Shown here: piece by piece, positions 1 to 6,074 of the stretch
How the letters are laid out: each line of letters begins with the position of its first letter
Numbering within the stretch: the first letter of the stretch is position 1
Assembly (NCBI GenBank): GCA_020429465.1
Contig: JAGQLH010000072.1
Location: forward strand, 1 to 7,062
Length of the DNA: 7,062 bases
Direction: 5' to 3'
Source of the DNA: Candidatus Dojkabacteria bacterium
GTDB lineage: Bacteria > Patescibacteriota > Dojkabacteria > B142 > WJKM01
Notes under the pieces: generated by a model
Seen by the model: only the letters and a program-made list of their open reading frames with translations
Databases searched by the model: none
Told to the model about the DNA's origin: nothing
Translations under genes and position numbers: made by a program

Positions 1-1020
1 ATTAAACTTAGCTCTTCTCAATTCTTCTACCAAAGAGGCATTAGCACTATCCACTACAACAGGAGTATGCCCTATCCGCTCTCTAAGTTTAATAATACTC
101 TCAGCTAAATCCGACTGTGTCAGCCCCTTTTGATAGAGGAGTTCATCCCAGTATATATTATTTTCGAATCTCCCAATCTCAACGACTGCGGATGGATTAT
201 TGAATCCATAATCGACACCAAAGTAACAATCAGCATTATTAGGGATTGAATCAACGACATTATAGTTTTCAAAGACTTGACCTTCTAATCCACGCCCCCA
301 CAAGCCCAGTGCATTGACCCTAAACTTATCAGGGCTTCTTTCTTTCAAGTAGTTAAGTTTATCAATCCTCTCTTCACTAATAAAGGTATTATTCCAATAC
401 CCCATATGATAGATGCTAACGTCCTTCTTAGTAGAAGGCACAAACATAAATTTACCGTCGGGTCTTTCATAAGTCTCTTTCTCTGGGAAAAAATAATTTT
501 CAATCCAGCATTCCTTATCAGGATTAAATGAAAGAACCTCTTTTGTGCGTTCGATTTTTGAAGAACGTAAGCCGAGTGAAGCAGTTATATAATCATCTTC
601 AGTAATCTGATTAGCTTCTTCAAACCAAGCGTGTGTTGGGTCCTTTAGTGACTTAGTTTTGTCAGCAATATCTAACCCCCTTGCCATTATCAATGAGTTA
701 GGTCTATGCTTGTAGCGAATCTCAAGACGGTTCTGATTGACTTCAAACATATCTGTAAATTCGAACTGGTCTATTAAGTCAAGGAGCTGTGCAAACTGTG
801 ATACTCTTATATCTCTAAATACTTTACGGAACAAGATAATCTTACAATAGTCTAAACTCATAAACTCAATTAAGAATCTTAGAGCAATCTCGTGAGACTT
901 AGCACTATCACGACCACCATATACAATCCTTACTCGTGAATCATCACTATGAAAAGGGATATAGTCAGGATTAAAGCAAGTCCTATCAAATTCAATTATT
1001 GGAGTCATCATTTGACTCAT
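1..1020 (-). CDS. terL: Phage terminase large subunit, PBSX type (3' end outside window)
   Basis: This is the packaging motor: an ATPase that pumps DNA through the portal and a nuclease that cuts it. The 340 codons read leftward from the ATG at 1020-1018 are open to the window edge, so the C-terminus is missing; complete PBSX-type proteins are usually somewhat over 400 residues. Visible motifs are a Walker A variant GGRDSAKS (residues 35-42), a Walker B-like HAWFEEAN with acidic pair E134/E135 (130-137), a coupling motif SFNP (164-167), and the RNase H-like nuclease signature VDYGFNNPSA with D270, followed by a second acidic strand VVVDSANASLVEEL with D324. The start is uncertain: in-frame ATGs at 1020, 1011 and 1008 are all possible and none has a strong ribosome binding site. 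With the first one, the gene overlaps the end of the small-subunit gene by 29 bases, which suggests coupled translation. Family assignment is by motif recognition and is secure. Confidence 0.93.
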   Translation of the reverse strand, partial: MSQMMTPIIEFDRTCFNPDYIPFHSDDSRVRIVYGGRDSAKSHEIALRFLIEFMSLDYCKIILFRKVFRDIRVSQFAQLLDLIDQFEFTDMFEVNQNRLEIRYKHRPNSLIMARGLDIADKTKSLKDPTHAWFEEANQITEDDYITASLGLRSSKIERTKEVLSFNPDKECWIENYFFPEKETYERPDGKFMFVPSTKKDVSIYHMGYWNNTFISEERIDKLNYLKERSPDKFRVNALGLWGRGLEGQVFENYNVVDSIPNNADCYFGVDYGFNNPSAVVEIGRFENNIYWDELLYQKGLTQSDLAESIIKLRERIGHTPVVVDSANASLVEELRRAKFN

Positions 1021-1615
1021 CTATTTTTGCATACTCTTTAGTAATCTTATCCTTCAAAGATTCGGTTAATTTTGGCAACGCCACTCTAATCTCTGGAATA
1101 CCTTCGTGTTGATTCTTAATAATCTCATTCGGTTGATCGTTTACTTTCCTTTCAGTATCTATAACCTTAGTCATGGAATTTGCTGATTTTACAACCATTT
1201 CATGTAAGTCAGAATAAGACACATTATCTAAGTCCACATTTCCGTGATTAACCCTTGTAAGCAATTCTCTAACAGGGAGCATAAGAGCAGTTGACAATGC
1301 CCTTGTGCTATCAACATGTCTTTTTTTCATTGCTTTCAGAGTTTTAACAGTCTCTTTTTGCAATTCCACATCGATATATGCATCATAAGCTTCTGCCCTT
1401 TTAACCCATTCACAAGGCTTAGAATAATAAGCTACTCCCATTCCAGAAATACCGTGAATTTTGGCAACTTGTTCATGTGACCTTTTGTAGCCCATATCCC
1501 TATATGTAGTAAAGAATGTAAAACCCCTACTGTTTTCGTCAGGATGTTTCTCCCAAATATTCTTTGGGTATTTTTCAGGGTCTAACGGTAAATGTCTATT
1601 CGCATCTTCTTTCAT
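992..1615 (-). CDS. terS: Phage terminase small subunit (DNA-recognition subunit)
   Basis: The 207-residue protein has a predicted N-terminal helix-turn-helix region. The stretch from FTFFTTYRDMGYKRSHEQVA through GISGMGVAYYSKPCEWVKRAEAYDAYID (about residues 32-82) matches the pattern seen in many phage small terminases: a 'fixed step / species of HTH / W..RA.AYD.Y' layout in which the first helices bind the packaging site. The middle and C-terminal parts (about 83-160) are mostly helical and probably mediate ring oligomerisation and contact with the large subunit; the tail is charged. The start at 1615 is supported by an AAGGAGAG ribosome binding site (rc of 1624-1631) about 10 bases upstream, and by a four-base ATGA overlap with the methyltransferase stop. 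Its position directly before terL is the classic arrangement. Arginine codons here are mostly AGG (7 of 11 by hand count), unlike the rightward genes. The role follows from context plus the N-terminal motif. Confidence 0.85.
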   Translation of the reverse strand: MKEDANRHLPLDPEKYPKNIWEKHPDENSRGFTFFTTYRDMGYKRSHEQVAKIHGISGMGVAYYSKPCEWVKRAEAYDAYIDVELQKETVKTLKAMKKRHVDSTRALSTALMLPVRELLTRVNHGNVDLDNVSYSDLHEMVVKSANSMTKVIDTERKVNDQPNEIIKNQHEGIPEIRVALPKLTESLKDKITKEYAKIDESNDDSNN

Positions 1616-3030
1616 ATTGTCAACTCTCCTTCAAAGAACTCGAGAGTAATAACCTCCCCATTTCTTTTGACTTCACATTCTACATTGTTATCTCTACAAT
1701 AACGTAAGTATCTTTTAACAATCTCATCAGCAAATCGAGGTTCATACTCCATACCATTGCAAATTCTATTCATTTGCTCAGCACAAATCATAGTAGTTCC
1801 AGAACCCAAAAATAAGTCGAGTATTAACTCACCCTCTTTTGATGAGTTCCTTAATGCTCTAGCTGCCAATTTGACAGGCTTTTGAGTAGGATGAACATAA
1901 TTAACATTATGGTCTCTATCTACTTCCCAAACATTATCATCCATTACTTCAGCAGACCATCTTCTCTTACCATCATGAGAATTACCAGTTACTGAATCCT
2001 TACCACCAAATAAACAAGGTTCATATTTTTTACGATAGTGAGCATAGGTCATAGGAGCTACTTGTTTAACCCAAACAATCGGCACACCATCGAAAGATAA
2101 ATCATTAAGTTTAAAAGCTGTTGTAAGTTCATGGAAGTATTTTGAAGCAAACCAAACATAATAGTGTGCATATTCAATTGAATGTCTTTTTGCAAGGCTA
2201 ATAAACTTGAATAAGAATTGAGAGTAATCTTCATCAGACATTGAGTCAGCCCATTCTGAACAGTATTCATCTGCCCAATTGCGACCTCTGTTTTCGGGTC
2301 TACTTTCGTTGAATTCAGCATAATTTATGTTATAAGGTGGGTCTGTATATACTAAGTGTGCAAGCTTGCCATTCATCAATTTCTCTACATCATCATCATT
2401 AGTAGAATCTCCAACTAGTAATCTATGATTATTAAGTTCGTACAAATCTCCTCTTTCAGAATAAACAATAGTACTATTTGATTCTTCTAATTCATCTTCA
2501 ATCATATCTCCAATTGGAGCATTCCTACCATACTCTAATTCAGCACGGTCGAGGAGTCTTTGGTCTATGTCAATAGTCTTAAATAAATCTTCATCTCCGA
2601 ATATATCTGATAAGTTAGATAGTATCTCACCTAATTTATAAGGGTCTGCATCAAATCTTAATTCATTTGTTTGGATTGCGATTCGCTGAGCTTCAGCAAG
2701 TGATATCTCTCCATGGTCGTATGCGATTACGTGAGTAGTTCCAATTATTATTAAATCATCGAGCCTGTGATTTCCGTTAACTACTTCGTAATATCCAGTC
2801 TCTAATTTGCGAACGTGCATGGTTTCTATTTGCCCATGTCTTTTTAAACTCTCTTGAAGTTTATTAGAACGTTCTGGATTCTCAGTCTTATAATTCCATT
2901 CAGCTTTTACAAGTATTTGAATTGGGAATATCTTATAATTTTTAAATATCCTCTGCTCGGTATCTGGCAAGTTTGCAAGGTAATCGGCAGGTACTTCTCT
3001 TATCTCACTAGTCAGTTGGTCTAAACTCAT
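1612..3030 (-). CDS. ParB-like nuclease domain fused to beta-class DNA adenine/cytosine-N4 methyltransferase
   Basis: A 472-residue two-domain protein. Residues about 33-130 form a ParB/Srx-like domain: ILVKAEWN, SLKRHGQIETMHVRK, YYEVVNGNHRLDDL (GNHR at 86-89) and the following helices. Residues about 185-450 form an amino-methyltransferase with the motif order of the beta class: catalytic motif IV DPPY at 230-233, then HPTQKPVKL at 380-388, then the SAM-binding motif DLFLGSGTT at 405-413. DPPY favours N6-adenine methylation, though N4-cytosine cannot be excluded. The target-recognition region probably lies around 310-375. ParB-methylase fusions are common next to terminase genes in phages, where they may protect phage DNA from host restriction or mark packaging and replication sites. 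No cognate restriction enzyme is visible, so it looks like an orphan methylase. It is the first gene of the leftward operon; AAGG (rc of 3038-3041) seven bases upstream serves as ribosome binding site. It ends in an ATGA overlap with terS. Confidence 0.92.
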   Translation of the reverse strand: MSLDQLTSEIREVPADYLANLPDTEQRIFKNYKIFPIQILVKAEWNYKTENPERSNKLQESLKRHGQIETMHVRKLETGYYEVVNGNHRLDDLIIIGTTHVIAYDHGEISLAEAQRIAIQTNELRFDADPYKLGEILSNLSDIFGDEDLFKTIDIDQRLLDRAELEYGRNAPIGDMIEDELEESNSTIVYSERGDLYELNNHRLLVGDSTNDDDVEKLMNGKLAHLVYTDPPYNINYAEFNESRPENRGRNWADEYCSEWADSMSDEDYSQFLFKFISLAKRHSIEYAHYYVWFASKYFHELTTAFKLNDLSFDGVPIVWVKQVAPMTYAHYRKKYEPCLFGGKDSVTGNSHDGKRRWSAEVMDDNVWEVDRDHNVNYVHPTQKPVKLAARALRNSSKEGELILDLFLGSGTTMICAEQMNRICNGMEYEPRFADEIVKRYLRYCRDNNVECEVKRNGEVITLEFFEGELTI

Positions 3031-3061
3031 TAGTATACCTTAATTATTAAATTCTTACACA

Positions 3062-3090
3062 AGTGCAAAACTGTAAAAATAGGTTGTCAA
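3062..3090 (-). promoter_or_regulatory. Candidate leftward promoter for methyltransferase-terminase operon
   Basis: On the minus strand, 3090-3085 reads TTGACA, a perfect sigma70-type -35 box. Seventeen bases downstream, 3067-3062 reads TGCACT, which matches only three of six positions of the -10 consensus. Transcription would start near 3055, about 25 bases before the ATG at 3030. The weak -10 and the repeat block abutting the -35 would fit a regulated promoter. An alternative -10 (TATACT, rc of 3032-3037) is a better match but sits only two bases from the ATG and lacks a -35. Confidence 0.4.
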
Positions 3091-3153
3091 TTTGCCCCAC
3101 ATAACGTGGTGCAATTCGACCCACGTAACGCCCCACGTTACGCACCATAACCC
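3088..3153. repeat. Short GC-rich direct repeats (three clear copies, one degenerate)
   Basis: Three copies fit GMCCCACRTWACG: GCCCCACATAACG (3094-3106), GACCCACGTAACG (3118-3130) and GCCCCACGTTACG (3130-3142). A degenerate fourth, GCACCATAACCC, lies at 3142-3153. Copy spacing is 24, 12 and 12 bases, so all are multiples of 12. The first two extend leftward to a 19-base repeat (3088-3106 and 3112-3130) with 16 identical positions. Overlying inverted symmetry is present: CGTAACG (3124-3130) against CGTTACG (3136-3142), and TAACGTGG (3102-3109) against CCACGTTA (3133-3140). This looks like a multi-site protein-binding array rather than a coding or terminator element. Confidence 0.75.
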
Positions 3154-3170
3154 AACAAAACGACTTCATA

Positions 3171-3200
3171 GCTTTGCGATAATTAAAAAATAGGCAAAGC
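3171..3200. repeat. Inverted repeat flanking the rightward -10 and ending at the protease start codon
   Basis: GCTTTGC (3171-3177) is the exact reverse complement of GCAAAGC (3194-3200), with 16 AT-rich bases between. The left arm overlaps the candidate extended -10 and the right arm abuts the GTG start. Arm centres are about 23 bases apart, roughly two helical turns, which suits a dimeric operator. As RNA it would be a weak hairpin, and if transcription starts near 3190 the left arm would not be in the transcript. Seven-base arms can arise by chance. Confidence 0.45.
3175..3183 (+). promoter_or_regulatory. Candidate rightward extended -10 promoter for head operon
   Basis: TGCGATAAT combines a TGn extension with GATAAT, five of six matches to the -10 consensus. 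The -35 region around 3155-3160 (ACAAAA) is poor, which suggests either reliance on the extended -10 or on an activator bound upstream. The predicted start near 3190 gives a short leader of about 11 bases containing the AGG ribosome binding site. No better-placed promoter was found before the protease gene. Confidence 0.45.
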
Positions 3201-4352
3201 GTGAAAAAGACAATCTATATACTCGATTATATTATGCCACAAGGTTGGGGCGGTGTATCATTAGCAGATATCCACGACCAAATGAAAGGGGTTAAAAAGG
3301 ATGATGAAGTAGAAGTCCTTATTAATTCAGGTGGTGGTGATGTTTTTGAGGGTATAGCTATCTTCAATTATTTAAGAGATTATAACACTACTACACGCAT
3401 AATCGGACTAGCTGGTTCGATTGCCTCAATTATAGCATTATCTGGAAAGAAAATCTTAATGGGTCCTGCAGCTACTTATATGGTTCATGAACCTTGGGGT
3501 ATGGATGTGGGAGATGAGGCATATAAAAGAAATGTAGCTGACCAACTCGCAACTATTAAAAAAGCAATGGTTGAAGCATACCAAACAAGAATGCCTAACA
3601 AATCTGAAAAAGAAATCCTTGACTGGTTAAAAGTAGAAAAATTCATTACAGGTAAAGAAGCTAAGGCATTAGGTCTTGCAGATGAATTTAACATCAAGCC
3701 ACAAGAAGGAAATTACAGTAACACTCGAACAGCAATGAGAATTGCAGCCATGGTTAATATGGATGGCTCACCAACAACAGAAAATAAAACTACTATTATT
3801 AATAATGAGGTACCAGTTATGGTAACACAAGAACAATTTGACACCTTGCAAAATGAATTCAACAACAAGGTAAATCAGATTAATACTCTTAACTCTTCAA
3901 TTAGTGACTTTGAAAATAAAGTGGCTAATCTTGAAAAAGAGTTAAAAGAAGCAAAGAATGAAGTCTTAATATCTAAGATGGAGACTTACACGGCTGAAGA
4001 AACGGCTTTTGTTGACAAACTAATTGAAAACAAGCAAGTCGAAGCTACTCACAAAGACTTCTTAATCAATGATTTAGTAGATAAGAGATTGGCTTCTAGT
4101 CAAGACTCTTATAACAGTACTAAGGATTTTTTAAGTTCAAAACCTGTTAATCCATTAACTCAACCACAAGCAACCAATAGTAAGGCTGGAGCTACAGTAG
4201 GTGGTAAAATAGACAAAACTGATTTTGAGAATAAAGACAAAGCTGATCAAATATTAGCAGCTGCAAGAAAGTTAGCTAAAGATGAGGGAATTTCATTACC
4301 AGAAGCTCTTGACAGATTGCATGACAATACAACTTCTGAAGGAGGTGAGTAA
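3201..4352 (+). CDS. ClpP-like (S14) head maturation protease with C-terminal scaffold region
   Basis: A 383-residue protein. Residues 1-165 are a ClpP-type serine protease: LINSGGGDVFEGIAIFNYL (40-58), nucleophile S73 in GLAGSIAS, H96 in YMVHEPWG, and EKFITGKEAKALGLADEF (146-163), where E146 sits at the usual third catalytic position. Such proteases trim capsid and scaffold proteins during procapsid maturation. Residues about 205-383 are a separate, charged, helical part with a coiled coil (about 213-255), a low-complexity linker (about 313-335) and a C-terminal helical segment (about 348-376), typical of an internal scaffold. The GTG start at 3201 is chosen because the next ATG (3234) would remove the first beta strand and has no ribosome binding site; AGG lies six bases before the GTG. 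The end overlaps the capsid start as TAATG. At 383 residues it is about twice the size of a stand-alone ClpP. Confidence 0.9.
   Translation: MKKTIYILDYIMPQGWGGVSLADIHDQMKGVKKDDEVEVLINSGGGDVFEGIAIFNYLRDYNTTTRIIGLAGSIASIIALSGKKILMGPAATYMVHEPWGMDVGDEAYKRNVADQLATIKKAMVEAYQTRMPNKSEKEILDWLKVEKFITGKEAKALGLADEFNIKPQEGNYSNTRTAMRIAAMVNMDGSPTTENKTTIINNEVPVMVTQEQFDTLQNEFNNKVNQINTLNSSISDFENKVANLEKELKEAKNEVLISKMETYTAEETAFVDKLIENKQVEATHKDFLINDLVDKRLASSQDSYNSTKDFLSSKPVNPLTQPQATNSKAGATVGGKIDKTDFENKDKADQILAAARKLAKDEGISLPEALDRLHDNTTSEGGE
3807..3811 (+). promoter_or_regulatory. Internal ribosome binding site for nested scaffold gene
   Basis: GAGGT lies inside the protease coding sequence, with eight bases between GAGG (3807-3810) and an in-frame ATG at 3819-3821. 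It is a better match to anti-Shine-Dalgarno than the site used by the protease itself, and it sits exactly at the boundary between the protease domain and the scaffold-like part. Confidence 0.65.
3819..4352 (+). CDS. Predicted nested scaffold protein from in-frame internal start
   Basis: Translation from the ATG at 3819 (Met207 of the protease) would give a 177-residue protein identical to the protease C-terminus. Visible features are a heptad-like coiled coil over roughly its first 50 residues (QFDTLQNEFNNKVNQINTLN and onward), a polar linker, and a charged C-terminal helical segment containing ADQILAAARKLAKDEG. This is the layout of an internal scaffolding protein that guides capsid assembly. 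Lambda (C/Nu3) and Mu (I/Z) are known to make scaffold from an internal start in the protease gene, so the arrangement has precedent, though those are different protease families. Here it is inferred from the well-placed GAGGT and the domain boundary; it could instead be made only as part of the fusion and released by cleavage. Confidence 0.6.
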   Translation: MVTQEQFDTLQNEFNNKVNQINTLNSSISDFENKVANLEKELKEAKNEVLISKMETYTAEETAFVDKLIENKQVEATHKDFLINDLVDKRLASSQDSYNSTKDFLSSKPVNPLTQPQATNSKAGATVGGKIDKTDFENKDKADQILAAARKLAKDEGISLPEALDRLHDNTTSEGGE

Positions 4353-5278
4353 TGAGTAACGCAGCTATAAGACATAACGAGCAAAAAAGTAAAATCTTAA
4401 CGGCCTATGCCCACGGATTTACTCAAGCCGAGTTAATCGGTACAAAGGTATTACCTATCGTAGCTGAGACACAGAAGAACTTAGAAGTTCCTATATTCGG
4501 ACAGGACTCTTTTGTTGCTGTTAACACTGAAAGAGCAGTAGGTGGTACACCAGCAGAAGGTACAAGTGAAAAGGTTACGACGACTACTGTGAATCTAAAA
4601 GAATATTCTTATTCAGAGAAGATTGACAGACTAGAGTATGAAGATGGCGACACATTCAACTTGAAAAAGTCTAAGTCTAGAAATGCTTTACAAAAAGTAT
4701 TGAACGGACAAGAAGCAAGAATTGCAGCAGCAGTGAATGATTATGCATCTTACGGTTCTGGTAGTAAAGAAACGTTAACATCAACTGACCAATGGACACA
4801 CGCAAGTTCAGACCCTTACTCTCAAATCATGGATGCAATCGCATCTGGAAGAAGTAAGTTAGGGGTTGCATTCAATACATTAACTATGGGTCCAGATTCT
4901 TGGAACGCATTAATTCAAAATGTTAAGTTAAATCAAAAGCTTTCAGATGGAAGAGTTGGTTTAACAAATATGAAAGCAATACTGCAACTATTAGACGGTA
5001 TTGAAAACATATATGTTGGATATGGAGTTAGCAGAGTAGGTACTACTAATAGCTTCATTTGGACTGATAATGCAATATTATCTTACACTACAACTAACAA
5101 AAATCCTAATAGGTTTGACCCATCATTTGGATTTACATTCCAGAAGAAAGGACATCCTTACATTACTGAATCACAAGACCAGCATGGTAACATTGACTAT
5201 TTCACAGCATACTTACAAGATGCTCCGACTATAGTTTCTTATGACGCAGCTTACATTCTAAAAGACACTAACGCATAG
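4352..5278 (+). CDS. Major capsid protein (HK97-fold predicted)
   Basis: A 308-residue protein that would form the icosahedral shell. The N-terminal part (IRHNEQKSKILTAYAHGFTQ, then LIGTKVLPIVAETQKNLEVP) has the form seen in a family of phage capsid proteins, followed by an extended-loop-like, glycine/threonine-rich segment (about 50-85) and LKEYSYSEKIDRLEYEDGD (82-100). A long helical stretch follows (about 105-132), then an alpha/beta domain with TMGPDSWNALIQN (about 178-190) and TDNAILSYTT. The fold is inferred; identity rests on size, position directly after the protease/scaffold gene, and these patterns. GGAGG at 4341-4345, six bases from the ATG, is a near-ideal ribosome binding site, and the start overlaps the upstream stop as TAATG; both fit high expression. 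All nine arginines use AGA or AGG. There is no obvious removable N-terminal delta domain, so the scaffold is probably the separate protein upstream. Confidence 0.85.
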   Translation: MSNAAIRHNEQKSKILTAYAHGFTQAELIGTKVLPIVAETQKNLEVPIFGQDSFVAVNTERAVGGTPAEGTSEKVTTTTVNLKEYSYSEKIDRLEYEDGDTFNLKKSKSRNALQKVLNGQEARIAAAVNDYASYGSGSKETLTSTDQWTHASSDPYSQIMDAIASGRSKLGVAFNTLTMGPDSWNALIQNVKLNQKLSDGRVGLTNMKAILQLLDGIENIYVGYGVSRVGTTNSFIWTDNAILSYTTTNKNPNRFDPSFGFTFQKKGHPYITESQDQHGNIDYFTAYLQDAPTIVSYDAAYILKDTNA

Positions 5279-5287
5279 GATTGAGAA

Positions 5288-5554
5288 ATGAAAAAAAGAA
5301 TTTACACAACAATCAGATATGACGGTAAAAGATTAGAGCCAGGTACATACGAATTCACAAAAGAATTTCTGGATACTGCTAATCCTGACATCTTTAAAGC
5401 ACCAGTTAGTAATGAGCCAGTGGATACAAGTTCTTACGAATCAGCTATTAGTGAATTAGAAGCAAAGCTTAAAGTTCAAGAATCGACAATAGCAAAGCAA
5501 GAAAAGGAAATTGAATCTTTAAAAACTCAGCTTGCTGCTAGTGGAGGCAAATAA
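5288..5554 (+). CDS. Small head-operon protein with C-terminal coiled coil (position of Mu gp35)
   Basis: An 88-residue protein with two parts. Residues 1-35 (RIYTTIRYDGKRLEPGTYEFT and on) look like a small beta fold. Residues 49-84 (YESAISELEAKLKVQESTIA and on) show heptad spacing of hydrophobic residues and should form a coiled coil, so it probably oligomerises. It sits directly after the capsid gene, where Mu-like phages carry the small gp35/FluMu-type protein with a similar 'basic strand - D/G - PG' N-terminus; this is a weak resemblance. AGGA overlapping the capsid stop codon (5277-5280) is the ribosome binding site, seven bases before the ATG. It ends with a TAATG overlap. Possible roles are capsid decoration, vertex or head-tail joining. 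The function is not established. Confidence 0.75.
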   Translation: MKKRIYTTIRYDGKRLEPGTYEFTKEFLDTANPDIFKAPVSNEPVDTSSYESAISELEAKLKVQESTIAKQEKEIESLKTQLAASGGK

Positions 5555-5733
5555 TGTCAACATCAGAAAATACTTTATGTAAGGTACTCAAACCAGTCAG
5601 AATTTATGGCGTTGGTTATAAAGAAAACGACAAGGTAGAGGTTCAGAATCAACATCTGAACCACTATGGTAAGAGTATAGAGCCAATAAAAACGAAAACG
5701 AAAACAGAAACAAAAAAAGAAGGAGATAAATAA
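5554..5733 (+). CDS. Small hypothetical head-operon protein, 59 aa, lysine-rich tail
   Basis: A 59-residue reading frame with the start MSTSENTLCKVLKPVRIYGV. It is supported by GGAGG at 5543-5547 six bases before the ATG and by TAATG overlaps at both ends, so it is part of the operon and very likely translated. The core, RIYGVGYKENDKVEV followed by HLNHYGKSIEP, resembles the N-terminal part of the preceding 88-residue protein (RIYTTIRYDGKRLEPGTYEF), so both may be small beta folds of related origin. Residues 46-59 are a low-complexity lysine/threonine/glutamate tail encoded by A-rich repeats (5689-5719). Small proteins of this form are found near capsid genes in other phages, but no function can be given. 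Confidence 0.8.
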   Translation: MSTSENTLCKVLKPVRIYGVGYKENDKVEVQNQHLNHYGKSIEPIKTKTKTETKKEGDK

Positions 5734-6074
5734 TGTCACAAAAAACACATTATCCAGCAGGTGCAATAACCGAAGTCCTAACAGGCAACGTATCGGCACA
5801 TAGCTTAGTAGGATATGATAGAAAATTTAGTGATGACGATGATGCAGGTTACTTAGGTGTAACAGGCGAATACGATCAATTATCTGGCGATACAGTTTCT
5901 TTATACACTAGAGGAATTGTATTGATAGCTACTAGCGGAACAGGATCAGCAGGTAATGCACTAATCTGTGCTGCCAACGGAAAAGTTAAGGCACAAGATG
6001 GGTCAGAGTTCGTAGTTGGCTACGCACTAGATGATTTTGTTAATGCATCTTATGTAAGAGTGAAATTAGCATAA
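5733..6074 (+). CDS. Head decoration protein, DUF2190-like
   Basis: A 113-residue, mainly beta protein. It has the features of DUF2190-type proteins found in phage head operons: a glycine-rich start, an interior 'G.V.IATSGTGSAGNALICA.NGKVKA' repeat-like segment (about 61-86) and the closing strand FVVGYALDDFVNASYVRVKL (93-112), matching the family's 'G.A.....G..V.V.L' ending. Such proteins bind the outside of the capsid as trimers and stabilise it. AGGAG (5721-5725) lies seven bases before the ATG, which overlaps the upstream stop. There is a short acidic patch (SDDDDAG, 33-39). The position after rather than before the capsid gene is a common variant. The assignment is by pattern and context. 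Confidence 0.72.
   Translation: MSQKTHYPAGAITEVLTGNVSAHSLVGYDRKFSDDDDAGYLGVTGEYDQLSGDTVSLYTRGIVLIATSGTGSAGNALICAANGKVKAQDGSEFVVGYALDDFVNASYVRVKLA

Larger units (their letters stand above)
3031..3200. other. Divergent intergenic control region between packaging and head operons
   Basis: This 170-base stretch has no gene and separates the start of the leftward operon from the start of the rightward one. Its ends are AT-rich, but 3094-3146 is about 60% G+C by hand count, clearly above the surrounding DNA. It contains three to four short repeats, an inverted repeat beside the protease start, and candidate promoters facing both ways. It is the only sizeable non-coding stretch in the window, so both operons are probably controlled from here. 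No tRNA, terminator or small ORF was seen in it. Confidence 0.85.

Noticed and set aside
2058..2321. Open frame on the minus strand within the methyltransferase gene
   Set aside because: It lies wholly inside a gene with clear DPPY and FLGSGT motifs in another frame, and its translation has no recognisable features.
3032..3037. TATACT as the -10 box of the leftward promoter
   Set aside because: It sits two bases from the methyltransferase ATG, so transcription would begin inside the gene, and there is no -35 at proper spacing.
3094..3153. CRISPR array
   Set aside because: The repeats are only 12-19 bases, partly overlapping, with no unique spacers of regular length and no cas genes.
3485..3697. 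Minus-strand open frame opposite the protease domain
   Set aside because: Antisense to the catalytic region of the ClpP-like protease; it shows no protein pattern.
5712..5719. A-AAA-AAA-G possible slippery site for programmed frameshifting at the end of the 59-residue gene
   Set aside because: The -1 frame meets TAA at 5727-5729 within a few codons, so no fusion with the next gene would result; A-runs are also common in this lysine-rich tail.
5575..5799. Minus-strand open frame rich in phenylalanine and leucine, resembling a membrane protein
   Set aside because: The hydrophobic run is the reverse of the A-rich lysine tail codons at 5689-5722; the plus-strand genes here have good ribosome binding sites and overlapping stops.
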